The position numbers and the translations under genes are program-made. From Notospermus geniculatus (Eukaryota; Nemertea; Pilidiophora; Heteronemertea; Lineidae), in assembly GCA_002633025.1 (NCBI GenBank), contig NMRB01000396.1, positions 173,942-237,941 on the forward strand: DNA of 64,000 bases, given 5' to 3'. Shown here piece by piece: positions 1 to 13,740 of this stretch (its first letter is position 1; every line of letters starts with the position of its first letter). The notes beneath the pieces were generated by a model. It was not told the origin of the DNA, did not search any database, and saw only the letters and a list, made by a program, of their open reading frames with translations.

Positions 1-314
1 ACTTCTGCTGTAGTTGCCCCCGTTGGAACCCAATCACGCCGGAAAGTGCCCCTTTATAGAAGCCCCACCCTGCCCCTCCAACATCCTGGGGGAATCACTG
101 CTCGTACCGGTATGCCCTTTTCTTAATGGCAATTTAAACACAGTCTGAATCGCATCTGTTATCTGTGTTAATGAAAACGTCAGAGATCCCAGTATCCTTT
201 TCAAAGGCAAGCATAGAGATTGAGGATGATGGCAAACTTTTATCTTTTTACATTGAATTCATGTAAATTTCATTTCAGTGAGACATATTGCATGTCATCT
301 TGTGTTCGTCTCAG

Positions 315-3300
315 AAGCAAATGAAGAAATTGATGAGAATGTCTATAAAAAGCAGATATTGGTAAATACATGTACACTTACTGGAGATGTGGTTTTATTA
401 ACGGCCATAGTCCCCAGAGCCGTGGTGCCTCTTCTACCTTTATAAACATGGATTTGGAACCTTGATGCTCCTTTATTTTCCAATTTCCTTTGTTAACATG
501 ACTATACCTTCTTTCAAAATCATCATTTTTCCATCAGGGCTGAAAAGCCTTAGAATTATTGGCCCTGGTAAGGCCATGTCAAGCTACTCAACTTCTTTCA
601 TGTTTTGCACTGATGTTTCAGATGGCTGTTAAAACAGGAAGAGCATGGCTTGGTGAGTGCACACATTTATAATTCTTCCTCTTTCACTTTGTATTGTGGG
701 ATTACAAAAGAAGTCATTCTTTTTTTCCAGATTGTGAAAACCCATCAATGGCCGAGAGCTCACTCATGTTGGCTACTGAGGTAAACAAATTCACATGCAA
801 TGATTCTGATTGATAAATTTAGTTCACAGATCTGAGATCACAACTTGTTGCTCTGGAATTTCCAATGACATATTGGTACCTTTGCCAAGTTCAAGTGAAA
901 AGTCATGCGATGATGTTCAAGTTGGTAGCATCCAGACAAAAGTAAAAACAGTCTTTGCCCCTAAAAATCTGACAGCTGTGAATCACAGCTGTGGAGTGGT
1001 GAATGTCTCTCCCAAGTCCCTGCTTTGGTGTATGCCAGAAAATATTGTGATCAGGAAAATTAACATCTTGACTTGGTCTTCTATATGTAGACTAACTACC
1101 GGTAATGTAGTGTCAGTTTGTTCAGTATGAAATGCTCTTTTTCAGTGTCTTGAGAAGCTGAGAAAGTTGATTTCAGACAAGATCACAACTGAAGGTGACA
1201 CTAAAGAGAGAAAGAAACGGAAATTGGAAGTTGAAAAAGATATGTTTAAAGTGTTGGCATACAGAGCTGAAGCAGTGAGTACCAGTCATAATGTATCCTT
1301 TTGTAGAATTTCAACTTTCATGTCCTCAAGATGCAAGATGTTTGAGAAGAAGCTTTTTAATAGTTTTATGCTTCCCCATTCAATGTTTTGCATTATAAAA
1401 CGCCTAGAGGACAGTGAACCATGAACCTGTTGATACCTCACTTCAGATCTAACGTTTACATGCTGCATTCTGTGAAGTATTTTTGCAACTACTCAGTCTG
1501 TTTGGCTACTAGATGGTTGATTAATTTGTATCACTTTTCAGAACTGTGCACAAGGCCAACAGGCAGAAGCGCTGAATTTGATGAAGATAGCAAAGGAAAT
1601 GCTTCACATGTTCCCAAAAGAGGTAGGGGGTAGATATCAATAAATGTTAGATTGTGCTGGGCTCTTGAAATTCTCTTATGTAAGATAACGGCAATTTGAA
1701 GTGTTGACAGTGTCCACTCCTCACAAGGTTCATGTCAGAAGGGGAAGTGACGATAGGCTTTGATATTTCAAGATGGTCCAAATAGGAAGTCTTGGTTGAC
1801 CGTCACATATATTTGATACAGTGGATGCAATGGTTTTCTTTAAACAGGGTGGATTTCTTTCTATGTTGGCCTACAACTTCGGAGTTGATTGCTACCAAAG
1901 AGAGCTGTATGAACACAGCATCACGTGGTTGAGAGAGAGCTTTGAGATGGGCAAAGATCAGAAGTCAGTTGGGGCGAAGAATCAGGCAAGGACACTGAGA
2001 TTACTGGCTAACGCATACCTTGATTGGGATGGCAAACAGTACGGGCAGAAAGCTTTCAATGCTGTTGGCTTGGCTAATGCTGTAAGTACCCATGCCTGCC
2101 TTACTTGGACCTTGTGTATTTATTCTTCAACCCAATCTTTGCGTGTCACTTTCATCGTGGTTTGTACAGACCAGCATTTATATGTAGCTGAGGAACTAGA
2201 TCACAAAAAAGGGCTCATAGGCTGCCCAGGTTTTAGTAGGAGCCTACATTAAATGAAACAGCCTGGAAATGAAAGGATTGTCAATGACTGTTGGTAGGTA
2301 CAACAGGTACCGGTATATGTATGTGACAAATGATCACCTCGAAACCTGAGGGAAACCTTCTTGAAAGAACTGTACCGGTATTTGTTTATGTTTCCCTGTT
2401 TCTCAAGGAACATACCCACCCCGCAGGCCTCTATCTAAAAGTGAAGATCCTTCTTCTTGATGAGTCACAAGATGATAGACTTAAATCAGGTACGAGAAAC
2501 TGAATCACATAAGTGATCAATTTGTGGTTTTAATTCAAAATAACCTAGCATGCTTGAAATGTCACTGTCATTGCTTCCCTTGCTCAGGACTGATGATATT
2601 GTGAACTTCAAAGGAGAGTTAAGAAGAAGAGATTTTGAAGACAACTTGTTTATTTCATGCCATGCGCATGTATGTTATGTTTATTGATACATTTATTTCT
2701 ACAGCACTGGATGACATATACAGACACACTGATCTCAGTATTGAGCTTGGCCTGAACACCATCAAACTTCTGACACAACATAAAAAGTAAGTCCATGAGA
2801 TTGAATTGAGTACACAAATAAGTCTATGTATTGAAAATCAATAAACTGAACAATCATAGAGAGGAAAAACAATTTGCGTTTAGGATGGGCAGTTGTAGAC
2901 TGGGGTGCCAGGTGTGTGACTCAGTGTACATGTGGTGGTACACCACATCTGTTAGTGTTCTGTTTATGGAACATGGGGTTGTCAAACTGGAGGTGTTGCA
3001 CCCGGCAATTTATGTTTTCTCCTTGACCAATAGAGGTGTAGGTGTTGTCACCAGCCTTCACTGAGTAGCAGAAGGCCACCTTCGTATTTTTGTCATGACT
3101 TCTTGATTTTACCAGGCTCAATCTAGCAGTCGATGGGTTCAAACAGTTGGAACAAAGATACAAACATTCGCCACATCTCGGCAAGGTCTACGCGCAGCAT
3201 CTTGAGGTGCTGCTGCAAGAGAAAATGATGGAGGATGCCAAGATGCTTATTGAGGACTGTATCAAGGACCATCACACTGGTCAACCCCTTGACATGGCAG

Positions 3301-6300
3301 TCAAGAAAACCTTCCATGTATTGCTGTGGGAACAGGCTGCTTTGGCTTATGAGGTGAGCTGAGTTGACAACTCGAATCTGTGGCTATCAAAGCATGATAA
3401 CACAGCCCAACGTTCATCTCATTCTGGACTTGCCACGTCTCGGATCAGGGGTCCAATTCTTTGTTGAGTCCATTGTATGAAGCAGCAAAGGTACCGGGTG
3501 ATCCTATTTCACTGTAACAGTTTCCACCGTGTCCATGGGGGTGGGCATGGTGGAAACCTCATGTGTCCTCATGCTGAAAGATTCTGTGATATTATTGCAC
3601 AAGATCTCTGAGATCTGGGCTCCTGCCGCTCCTCCTGTTTCTTCTGGTGTTGGTTTCTGAAGACGAATTTTCATTAGAAATGTTATTGAAGTTCAGTGAA
3701 GGACTTGATCTTGCATGGATTTCAGAATAAAGATTTCCCCGCTGCTTTAGAATGGTACAACTTTTCACTGAGCCTTTTCGGGCCCAATGAGAAGAACGAC
3801 AAAAACACCTCCAAACTTCATCGGAACAGAGCATCATGTTACATCGGCATGCAGAACTATGAGAAGGCAAAATCTGCGATAGAAGAAGCTGGAAGTTGTG
3901 ATACTAAATCTCCGTACACAAGTTTTTTGTCCTTTAAGGTTGCACTTTTGGAAGGAGACGATGAAAAGGGTGAGGCAGTTTTTGGATTTGAACAGTTGTT
4001 TTGACCGACTTGAATTCACCCCCAAGCCGATATCTACATCCTCAACATCAATTTTGGGGTACAAATTGACGTGCAAAGGTTAGCCCTGGCCAGATAAGAG
4101 GGTTGAATGTTTATTCCTGTTGTTTCGATCCAGTGCCAATGGTTGGAAAAACAGTTGTCATCAACTGCATTTATTCATTTGGTGGCAACTTTCTTGTCCT
4201 CCCTTCTGTATCTTTTGAGAATCATTTTTCTTTTGTTTGTCTTACCAAGAATGTAAGTAAATGCAGTCTACTTCAGCAATTGGTGCACTCAAAACGATGT
4301 GTGAAGAGATCTCATCCTTGAAAGACAAAGATTCAGATATCATACAAGGACTGATATGCCTTGCTGCACAAATATCCTTTGAGGTAAACTGCTGTTTCTT
4401 TACCAAAGCAAAAGATTATCTTACAATACTGGGTCACTATTAATTTGTTGTGATCGACTACTCTTTGTCATTAAGTAATGACAGGCGTGCTGGTAAGCAT
4501 TTTGCTTATCATGAGCTGACATGGCTGACACCTGCATCATCACTGGGCCTGGTATTTAACTCAGAAATGGCTTGTCTCACAAATGACCAACTTCTGTCTT
4601 CTTCTACTGTATTAATTGCTGACCTATCAGATCTACAGTACAGGTCACAATTGACATCCCTACGGCTTCGCGTAAGTTACTCGTAAGTTACGCGTAACTT
4701 ACGGCTTTGGTTTCGCGTAACTCACTGCATAACTCGCCAAAGTCGCGTAACTCGCCTCGTAAATCACTGCGTAGCTAGCGAAATTCACGTAATTCACCAC
4801 GTAAATCACCTCGTAAGTTACGCGTAACATAGCTCGTGAGTTGTTGCGTAACTTACTCGTAACTTACGCGAATTTAGGGATGTCAATTGTGACCTGTACT
4901 GTAGATGCCCCAAAGTGACGATGTACATGTACAGACCAAAAACTGCACATCAGGATATGCATAGGAGTAATGCCTAGGTCACATATCCACTCCGGGGCCC
5001 GTACGGCGAGTAAAAACAGACATTTTGGCCAATTTCAGCCAATTTCGTACAGTGCCCGGCCGGTTCCCTCACGGTTGCCACGGGCACCGGACATTTTTCA
5101 CCAGCCGTACGGGCGCCGCATTGATTAGCTGGCTGCTCCCAATTCTCCCGGCGTTTTCATCTGACCGGTAGGCCGTAGAAAGCCCGTAGAAGGTCCCAGT
5201 GTCCCCTACGGGTCCTGTGCGGGCTCCTGCCGGTGACCGGGCGGGCTTCGCACGATTTTTTTCTGCCAATTCTCGTGAAAAAAAAATTGACGGGCGCCTT
5301 GCGGTTCTCAAGGGTGCCGCACGGCACCCGGCCGGTCGCCATGAGTACCCCGGCCGGGCCCCAACCGGGCGCCTTGCGGCGCATCTGTTCATTGGACGGA
5401 GCTCGGAAGCTTACCACACGGCAACAGGCCGGCACCTTTATGTCTAGGTCACATATCCACAGGGCCCCTTACGATTTTCCCCACCCGACGGCTTGCCCTG
5501 GATTTTAGAGACCGTACGGGCCCATTACGACTTTCATGTGGTCACATATTTTACGGCGTTCGGGCGGTGCCCGGCGAAACTTGGTGGAGAGTAATCGCAA
5601 GACGCCCGTCAACAAACCGTGAAGGTGTCGGCCGGATGCCGTGCGGTAAGCTTCCGAGCTCCGTCCGATGAACAGGTGGTACACCGCACGGTACCCGTCA
5701 AACTTTTTTCACGAGAATTGGCAGACAAAATCGTGCGAAGCCCGCCCGGTCACCGGCAGGAGCCCGCACAGGACCCGCAGGGTACACTACGGGCCTTCTA
5801 CGGGCTTTCTACGGCCTACCGATCACATGAAAACGCCGGGAGAATTGGGAGCAGCAAGCTAATCAATGCGGCGCCCGTTTGGCTGGTGAAAAATGTCCCG
5901 GTGCCCGTGGCGACCGTGAGGGAACCGGCCGGGCACCGTACGAAATTGGCGAAAATCGGCCAAAATGTCTGTTTTTACTTGCCGTACGGGCCCCGGAGTG
6001 GATATGTGACCTAGGCCGATTGTTGACGGGTCTTGCGAATACTCTCCACCAATTTTCACCGGGCACCGTAGAATATGTGACCACACACACCGTAGACATG
6101 AAATTCGTAATGGACCCGTACGGTCTCTGAAATCCACGGCAAGCTGCCGGTGGGGAAAATCGTAGGGGGCCCGGTGGATATGTGACCTAGGCATTAGTGG
6201 GGATCAAGAACTTGCTTCAGTTATCCAAAATGATTTTGTCTTTCATCCTGTTTCAGCAAAGCAATCAGAGTATAGCTGTGCTCGCATTGGAAAGTCTGGT

Positions 6301-9300
6301 AGCCCACTCAGGCCATGTTCAACAAGTTATGACGGCTCTCAGGTGTTTGACAAGACTGCGGTTATCTTTCTTGTCCAAGGTAGAGAAGAACAGGTACGCT
6401 GTTATTGGCTTTTGGTGACGGGCCCATTTCTCCTTCGGTCTATCCTGGAAAACAACCTGATTTTCTCTTATCAAAGCTACTTTATTCCTCTTCAACTTTC
6501 AACACCAACTGCACCCTCCTCTCTCGCTTTCACCTCACAACTAATCTTCAATTACAGGAAGGATTTGATCGCTGTCATATCCTACCTTAGAACAGGTGAG
6601 GCGAATGTGTAGTACTTTGGACCTACATGTACTGCAGGTTTTGAACACCAACTTCAAACCTTGCTACGAACAGCACTGTTAATGACTGTGGTATTCGTTT
6701 GGGAGCATACTGTTGTAGACAAAGAGTTCCATAAGCCTTCAAGATGAGCATCCCTATCTATTTGTCCACATGTCTGATTTTCGTATCTTTTCTCATTTCT
6801 AGCCTATTCCAAATTGGATGACTTAAATAAGAACACAATCTCAGACTGTAATAAGGAGATGGAGGGTGATATGAAGGCTATGCTACAAAATGAGGCCACA
6901 TGGTTTATGAAGATAGGTACGACAAAAGTTTAGATCAAATGCTGCACTTGCCAGTATGTTTTTGCCAGAACAATCTCTTGTGTTGAGCAAGTGTTTGTGG
7001 CAGACCGTTGGTTTTGTGCTCTTACTCTCTGATCTGTGTACGAACACCACAAAGGTACCGTAACTATCGTGTACACACTGAACTAATCATCAATTTGTCG
7101 TTCCAGCTTGGAATCTGTCCTTGCAGTGCAGTGACTCCAGTAGTGACATGCATGACCTCTTTGTCCTTTGCTCAAAGGTGAGACATTCAGCTTAAAGATG
7201 TTCCATGCCACGAAATTTAAGTCACATTCATCATAGCAAAAATAAATGAGGGGCAATGTTTGACAGATATTTTTGTTCCAAAAGGAAACCTGTCAAAGAA
7301 AGTGGCCATCTCTGGAGTACTCGCCAATTCCACATTTCTTTTTCATCATATCGCGACAAGGAAACACTCCCTAAAAGCTGGGACTGCAATTAACTTGTGA
7401 TTACGGGGTAGTGAAGTTTGATTTCATTTTTCCAGTTCGACCAGCTTTGCCCAACTGACATGGCCAACTTGGTCAGGCAGAAGACCTGCATGTTGATGGC
7501 AGCAGCTTCAGCACTTCAGATGGCACGAGAGACAAGGGATATAACAGAGAAGGTAACAATGTTGTTAAATTCATACTGAGCGCATCCAGGCTCAATGTGA
7601 GCATCATTTGTTGACCTCTTCCATGGTCCACTTTGTCTGGTGATGTCTCTGATCCGTCAAGTAGCCATGCCATGCTTGTCAAACACTGGTTTCTGTACAT
7701 GTAACTGTATCACTTCATTGCGGGAGACTACCCATTTTGGATTTGATGTACGGTTGAAAATAGAGTTGTTCTCCATTCACTTGTACAACTGTCTCAGGCT
7801 GGGAAAATTTGTCTACTGCAAGATTCAAACCCGCCTGAGGGTTGCTACATGTACGTACCTATAATTTCCTTACTTTCATTCATACTTCTTTTCCTTGTAT
7901 GCCATATTTTGTGCTTGCATTATCTTTTAGAGAGTATCCTTGAAAATGGTATTAGATTATGTTGAGAGATGTCTCGACATCTGCAGCAGGATCAATGAAA
8001 ACAGGCTACAGGATGCAGGTAAACCAACTGCCGTTTTGGATGTGGCTGTCACATGAACACCCATTTGAAATATTCAGAGAGTTTTTGGATGAATACTCAG
8101 AGAAAACCAGTGCAGGAGAGCCAAGTAAGCTGTAATGCAGTTAATCCCCAAATGTCGTATGTCCACTTGGGCTGGCGGTCTGGGGTAGCTGCATAGAAAC
8201 TCCGCTAGTGCTTCGACAGCCTATCGGTGTTAAAATGCATGGGAAAATGTACAGCACTATCGGCAGATGGGCTCCGCTAGCCCTGGCGGAGTTTCTATGC
8301 GGCCACCCCTGATGTCCTGTTTGCCAAATCTTTTGACGACATTACGCCAATTGGAATAATCGTCGAGTTTCTCCATTTTTAGGTCCGAAGGCAAAGGACT
8401 CGACTATCGTGTTGCTCATCTTGTATGAATTTGAAGCGAAAGCTGGTCTGGGAGATGATGATTTGGATTCCATTCTGGCAAAAGCGCTGGCTCTTCCAAA
8501 TTCTGATCCAAAAACATTTGAAACAATAGCAGGTTTGGACAATAGTGCTTCTCACATGATTGACTTTTCTTCAGATCTCTCTATTACAAATGTAAAATCA
8601 TTTCAAATCCACTTTTATTTTGCTTCTGCAAAACATTTTCTTTTGACACTGGTTTCTTTTCTCCAGCTTTAGCCATGGAGTCTCCGTCAGAAAACAGGAG
8701 CATCAGCATCAGGGCATTGAAAGTGGCTGTGAAGAAACACATCCAGTGTGATCCAGTTAATTACAACAAATTAAGGTAGGGATCATGAACGACCCAGATG
8801 ACATCTCAACTTGGACAGTGCATTCGTAATGGGCATGAGCTTGTCAGAGGTTTTCTTCTGAGCATGTAAAATGCTTGACAGTGGAATCCAGAATTGTCTC
8901 GCTGATACCTTGAGGGTCAGAGGTTACAAATATAAAAATAACCACTTCTGCTTGGAAAATGACAAGAAAATGAACCAGAAATGATTATTTTCCAGTAAAA
9001 TATTCCACAGTCTGATCCATCTATCCCTTCAATGTGGTCTCTCTGTTGACCCCAGCAGTAAGGAGGAAGCATATTCCTACATCGTGGAGATCCTGGACGT
9101 GATAGACAACAAGGCTGGGATGGAATACCCTGAGATGGAAGTGCTTTGGCTGATGACGAAGGCATGGAATTGTGGAATACATCTATACAGGTAACGGCAA
9201 AAATAGACAAGCTCGTTTATCTACAGTGTATTATTGGTAACAGCAAACATTGGAGAACTAAATTGAAGAACTTTAAATTTTTCTCAAGCGTGTCTCAAAA

Positions 9301-9738
9301 TTTAAATTCCTCAGTTTGTGAAATGCTCTGGTGTAGCTGCCACCTTTTCATTAGCTTGCCTTCTTTCCCTCTCTGTAGTGCTGGGAAACTCACTGATGCA
9401 GAAAGATGGTGCAGCCTAAGCATGAGATTGCTGAAGCATCTGACATCAACAAAATCGGGCTATGAATCACAGGTCAGTATCATCAGGCAATCTTGTATCA
9501 TTCAGTCCTTCACTTTAACTTCTTGCTGCCACCAAACTGTGATCAAGAAGAAAGAAAGTGGGGGATGCATAGATGAGGCCTATCATTGGTCTGTTAGTGT
9601 TGTCACATTTTCTCAGTTATGCCCCTTGATACTTAAAAGAACTGACTGGGACTATTTTCTTTTCAGATGTCAACTGTGTATGCTGAGGTGCTGGCTAGTA
9701 TAGAGTCTGCAAAAACCAAGGGGCACTTGGAGGAATGA
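315..9738 (+). CDS. TEX11: TEX11/ZIP4-like meiotic TPR protein (5' partial, 22 exons)
   Basis: Exons: 315-361, 622-652, 731-780, 1146-1274, 1542-1622, 1848-2081, 2408-2489, 2705-2786, 3116-3353, 3726-3969, 4277-4383, 6257-6393, 6558-6595, 6803-6916, 7107-7177, 7436-7552, 7931-8018, 8383-8532, 8667-8775, 8996-9190, 9379-9472, 9667-9738 (TGA). All have AG/GT borders and the phases join without a break, giving about 836 residues. The protein follows vertebrate TEX11 throughout: KTGRAWLD near the start, then EKDMFKVLAYRAEA, YNFGVDCYQ, IKDHHTGQPL, LHRNRASCYIG, TWFMKIAWNLSLQC, PKTFETIA and PEMEVLWLMTKAWN. Family knowledge: TEX11/Zip4/Spo22 is a helical TPR scaffold of the synapsis initiation complex that promotes meiotic crossovers. 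Human TEX11 is about 930 residues, so roughly the first 90 lie outside the window. Exon borders were chosen from splice sites and homology, not from transcripts. Confidence 0.9.
4633..4904. mobile_element. MITE with 30 bp perfect terminal inverted repeats
   Basis: The ends 4633-4662 and 4875-4904 are exact reverse complements (outer bases CTACAGTACAGGTCAC). The interior is a run of degenerate CGTAA(C/G)TTAC / CGTAACTCAC words that can pair with one another. There is no coding capacity. It lies in the long TEX11 intron 4384-6256. Confidence 0.85.
4971..6193. mobile_element. Interleaved foldback element (A-B-A'-B')
   Basis: Segment A (4971 to about 5440) reappears inverted as A' (about 5621-6016). 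Segment B (5441 to about 5620) reappears inverted as B' (6016-6193). All four outer ends carry TAGGTCACATATCCAC or its complement. The DNA is much richer in G+C than the surrounding TEX11 intron. Open frames of about 90-130 codons in several frames are a by-product of this composition and show no protein family. Confidence 0.8.
8182..8309. mobile_element. Hairpin MITE in a TEX11 intron
   Basis: The left end GCATAGAAACTCCGCTAG matches in inverted form the right end CTAGCCCTGGCGGAGTTTCTATGC. The outer GGGGTAGCT / GGCCACCCC ends also pair partly. No coding content. Confidence 0.7.
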
Positions 9739-9939
9739 TGCAGGCAAGAATGGATGTTGGATGTCGCTGCCAGTGATGACATTCTTGGTCAAGTATAATC
9801 ATTACATGAATATTGCACCTTCATACCTGAAGTCATTGCCATTTACTGCAAGTGCAAGTCTGATCATACTCATTATGCCAGTGCCAACTTTCTTTTGGGA
9901 CCAATTATGCAATAATGATTTTCATCTTCCCAATTTGAA

Positions 9940-9945
9940 AATAAA
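9940..9945 (+). terminator. Poly(A) signal of TEX11
   Basis: AATAAA lies about 200 bases after the TEX11 stop codon. It is the first canonical hexamer I see in the 3' flank. Confidence 0.5.
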
Positions 9946-10609
9946 TGTTGAACTTTTTAAAAAAGTGGTTTTGACTTGATATTTTGCGATCATTCATTTG
10001 TTATACGGTACTCTAAACTTCATGACATTTACTTTGTACTTGTTGTTTATGCCTCTCCCTGCTTTTTGCCCATCATGAGTCTCAGTCTAGTTATTTTGTA
10101 TAATATTTGTGATGATCATGGTATTTTGCACACACTTGACCCCTAACATGACTGAGGGTTGTAGCATCTGTCTGCGGCACTTGCAATGGTTGTACCGGTA
10201 CTTTTGAGCTTCACCCAAAGCTGAGACTCGATTCAAAGGACTATGAACATGATGAATTCTTGCCAGTTCAATCCAGTCCCCCAGAGTTGTCATGCTGGTT
10301 GTGTGGTGCCCCAGGCCAAAGAGTTAGTTTTTCTCCAAGGATGACATTCACATCCTATGACTGTTAGTTTCACCCAACTTTACATACCTTCCTTTCGCTG
10401 ATTCGTTGTTACTATGAAGTCATTTTTTGACCAGATTTTTACCAAGTGTTGATGAGAGTTGATTTGTTCCAATAAAAAATGAAGTTCTCAAATTAAGTTC
10501 TGTATTTCTTTTCATCATCATCGTTAAATTTGTTGTTGAGAATGAAAGATTTTGCTTCTGATGACAAATATCTTGCATTTCTTGATAATACATTTTCATC
10601 TGAATGTGC

Positions 10610-10740
10610 AGTTAATGGGTCATATGAATAAAGACTAGCAAATGCTTTTACTTGGATTTTGCAATACAAATGCACTACGCTATGATGTACAAATCTGAAG
10701 TTAAAGCATTTGCTAGGTTTTATTCATATCACCCATTGGA
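10610..10740. repeat. Inverted repeat
   Basis: Arms near 10617-10652 and 10700-10737 share TAGCAAATGCTTTAA and TGAATAAA words in inverted orientation around a loop of about 45 bases. Probably a short hairpin element. Confidence 0.55.
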
Positions 10741-10935
10741 TGCATGTCAACGTCAGTGTTGCCGGTGGGCTATTTTGGACCACCCTGTATTGATACCGTA
10801 AAGGCCTGTCGGCAAAAGGCGGTGGTTTGTCTCCGGTTTCGACAGCCATCCCCAAGGAATCAAAGTGCGTCAGTCAGTAGTAACAATTTTGTATTCATAA
10901 AGCGGTTCTACCGTTAGAACTATCTTAGGCCGGTT

Positions 10936-11180
10936 CCGTCCAAGTATTCACGGTGGTGTCGTGGTTCGGGTCCCGACTAGCTTACTGCAGTCAGAGGGTC
11001 CCGTGTTCGAATCCCACTGGGCGTGAGACTTTAGGCAAGTCTTTGCCTTACTGGCCCGTGGCCTCTCTCCACCCAGGTGGGTGCCGGTTGGAAATGCTTA
11101 GATTGTAGCGCTGAATGGGCAGTTCATCAGAGTTCTTACTGAAAGGTTTCGGGATAGACCGGGGTTAAAGTGTAAAGTCG
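10936..11180 (+). mobile_element. tRNA-derived SINE
   Basis: A tRNA-like head has GTGGTTCGGGTCCCGACTAG as a possible A-box region and a clear pol III B box, GTGTTCGAATCCC, at about 11001-11013. After it comes a non-tRNA body with CCCAGGTGGGTGCCGG. It is not a functional tRNA: the cloverleaf is not credible. The 3' end is uncertain. Confidence 0.6.
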
Positions 11181-11271
11181 GATGACACCTACCGTTGTTG
11201 ATATCAGACTATAAGCCGAACTTTTAAAAAAGTTTTTCGCATACGTCCTTGACGCAAAGGACAGGCGCGGA

Positions 11272-11422
11272 TCCAGGGGCACCCGCACCCGCCCCCCTCG
11301 GCCAAAAAACTTTAAAATCGACCGTGAAATTCTGAAATTTGGAGCAAATCATTGAAATTCACGGCAGATTTCAATGTTTCTAGCATGCGCCCCCTCTTTC
11401 CCGAAATCCTGGATCCGTCCCT
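11272..11422. mobile_element. MITE, GCGGATCC family, copy 1
   Basis: The ends are CAGGCGCGGATCCAGG and CCTGGATCCGTCCCTG, imperfect inverted repeats. The interior contains TTTGGAGCAAATCATTG and ATTTCAATG. A second copy in opposite orientation lies at 32214-32384. Confidence 0.7.
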
Positions 11423-13740
11423 GAAGGAGGTACTGATTGAGCCGAGGGAAATGACCTATCGGTCGGTAATCTGCGGACTTGCTGTACTTTAGCCGGGACT
11501 TTTTCCTGGTAGTCCAATATCTGATGGACAATTCGCTGCCAGTGTTAATACAGTCGCATGCTACTGATAAACTACGATCAACCTCTCCTTGCCCCATTTA
11601 TTCAAATCAACCCCGAACGTAGGGTACCTTTTCGTGATAATCGCAGATAATCTTTCAGAGAGCTCAAATTATATGGTCCCTTCCTTTCTCCCCTGTGTCC
11701 CTCCAGGCCGGTCAAGTGGAAAGGGTCCATTTCCCTGCGGTCAGTAAACTGAAGCTTCGACGGTACATTTATGGTGATGGCGTCCAGCCGCTGTCTTTAT
11801 TCCCGTCCAAATGGAGATTCATCGCTATTAATAACGTGACCGAGGTCAATATCAATTTTGATACTGTGTGATTTAGGAAGAGTCTTGTTTATGATATACA
11901 TCGGAAGATCACAGCAAACACAGGTTGGTATCCAGTTCTCCTCTTTTCTCATTCTTTGTGAGTTTTGCGACTTAGAACGAGAGGAGCATATAGGCCTAAG
12001 CTATCTTACTGGGCCAACCTAAGAGCCAAGGTCCCGGAGCGGCGCTTTGAACTGCTTGTTCGCCGGCTTTAAACTGTCTGCATGAATTTTATTCTGCGTT
12101 TATTTTGCAACTGAAAAATGTGCAACTGGACAGATCATGAGCTAGACTTGTGGAAGGAGTGGTTGGCGTTGGCCGCCGAGTGCGGATGCTAAGTAGGCTA
12201 CTAGGCCCCTTGGCGGCCCCCGTTAACCCGACCGTTAGGCTATATAGGCCTACATATTAGACCCTACTATGCCTTAGATTTAGATCTAGATCTACTCATG
12301 AAAGTCCTAAGGCTTTTTTTCGCCCGAAGGTCATAGCCTGCCTCAGCTTCCCTCCCGCGCCCGGGAGAACGCTGTGATTTCGGCCCAACGACTCCCTGTG
12401 CGCGGAAGCGATGTTTTCCGTGTAGGTATCGAATTGCACGAATTGTCTTCATTCAAGGGTCTTCATTCATGTCATTGGCATTGACTTTCGTTACAACTAG
12501 GCCTACACGCATTATTCCCTCCCACCACGCCGAGTCCCACATGGCCCACTGAGTGGATGGCCGGCGCAAATCATTATGAGGACCATCCGGTCTCTCCCCA
12601 GTTCGTTTTGAGCTCGCTAGCTAGAATTCCATTGTTTTTTTTCAAGGGCTATTTTCACTCTTCATTTCCCTGTACTGAATTGCAAAACAACGTAACTTTC
12701 CATTCCAAATAAAAAGCTCACTGCAAAAAGAACTGAAGGCGACCGAAGTTCAAAATAGCCACGCCTTTGTTCTTGGCGCCAACGGTGCCACGCTCCGTGC
12801 ATGCCGACAGAATTGAACGCATGCGTAGACGCCCCTTTGATTTGCTTGGAGAGTGACCGACCTACATACGGGTATCAGGATGGTAAACATGGAAGGAAAA
12901 AGTTTTGATGAGAATTTGCAAATTATATTCGATATTCTTCTATTTTAATGTCATTGTTGAGACAAGAGGTGCGCATTTCATCGAGAGTTAAATATCCACA
13001 TTCTATTTGGCATGGTGGACAGTGCAATTGTACGACAGGTTTGGTGCAATTTACCCTGTTTCTTTTTCTGCCCGGCTGATGCTGATGATCGCATCGGTTT
13101 TGAACAGTTTTTGAATTGATGTGAAAGTTCATTCATTCATCACTCTTCATCCATGTCGATGCCATGTCATCATTCACTTTACCAGCAGAGTAGGACTACA
13201 CAATGTAGGCCTTTCGGGCTAGGCTAGGCCTAGGACAGTTCACTGACACTTGACTGACAGTGAAGCCCAACGATGACTTTTTTATAGACTAGCCTGCTAA
13301 ATAAAAGAAGAGTTGGCATGTTCATTTGGGTTCCATTCCCCATTCTAGAAATGTGCAATTTCACTTAGGCCTACACTGACACTGCATGGAGCAGGCATCA
13401 GGCTAAGCCTGCTTGAACATTACAACCATTGCATCATCCATATTCATATTGCAAGTCATTTATTGAAACATTGCCAAGGCAGAAGAATGACGAAGATGTT
13501 TGATTACGTAACCGTGTAAATGGTGACCTGGTGTGAACCTCTCATTCTGCGTATAACGTGATCTGTGAGTGTATGGTTCATATGAGGTGAAATAAGGCTT
13601 GCAAAATTGTTGTGTATTCATGGAGGACAATTCTGCTCTTTCAAGAAATTGACCTAGTGTTGACCCTTCATTTTGAGAACACACTAGGCCTACACAGTGA
13701 AAAGTCTGATACATACCTGGAACTCCTGTTGTCTCATTTT
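11423..13740. other. Intergenic DNA with no recognised gene
   Basis: I see no exon with homology here. The stretch has ordinary composition, clusters of TAGGCCTA words and short direct repeats. A palindromic GCATGCG at about 12820-12830, before ATG-rich sequence at 12880-12900, could mark an upstream non-coding exon or promoter of AMBRA1. That is a guess. Confidence 0.3.

Noticed and set aside
5069-6194. Several open frames of 60-130 codons on both strands
   Set aside because: They lie in the GC-rich foldback, mirror each other through the inverted repeat and resemble no protein family.
10936-11075. tRNA gene
   Set aside because: A B box is present but the stems do not pair as a cloverleaf and the sequence continues into a SINE body.
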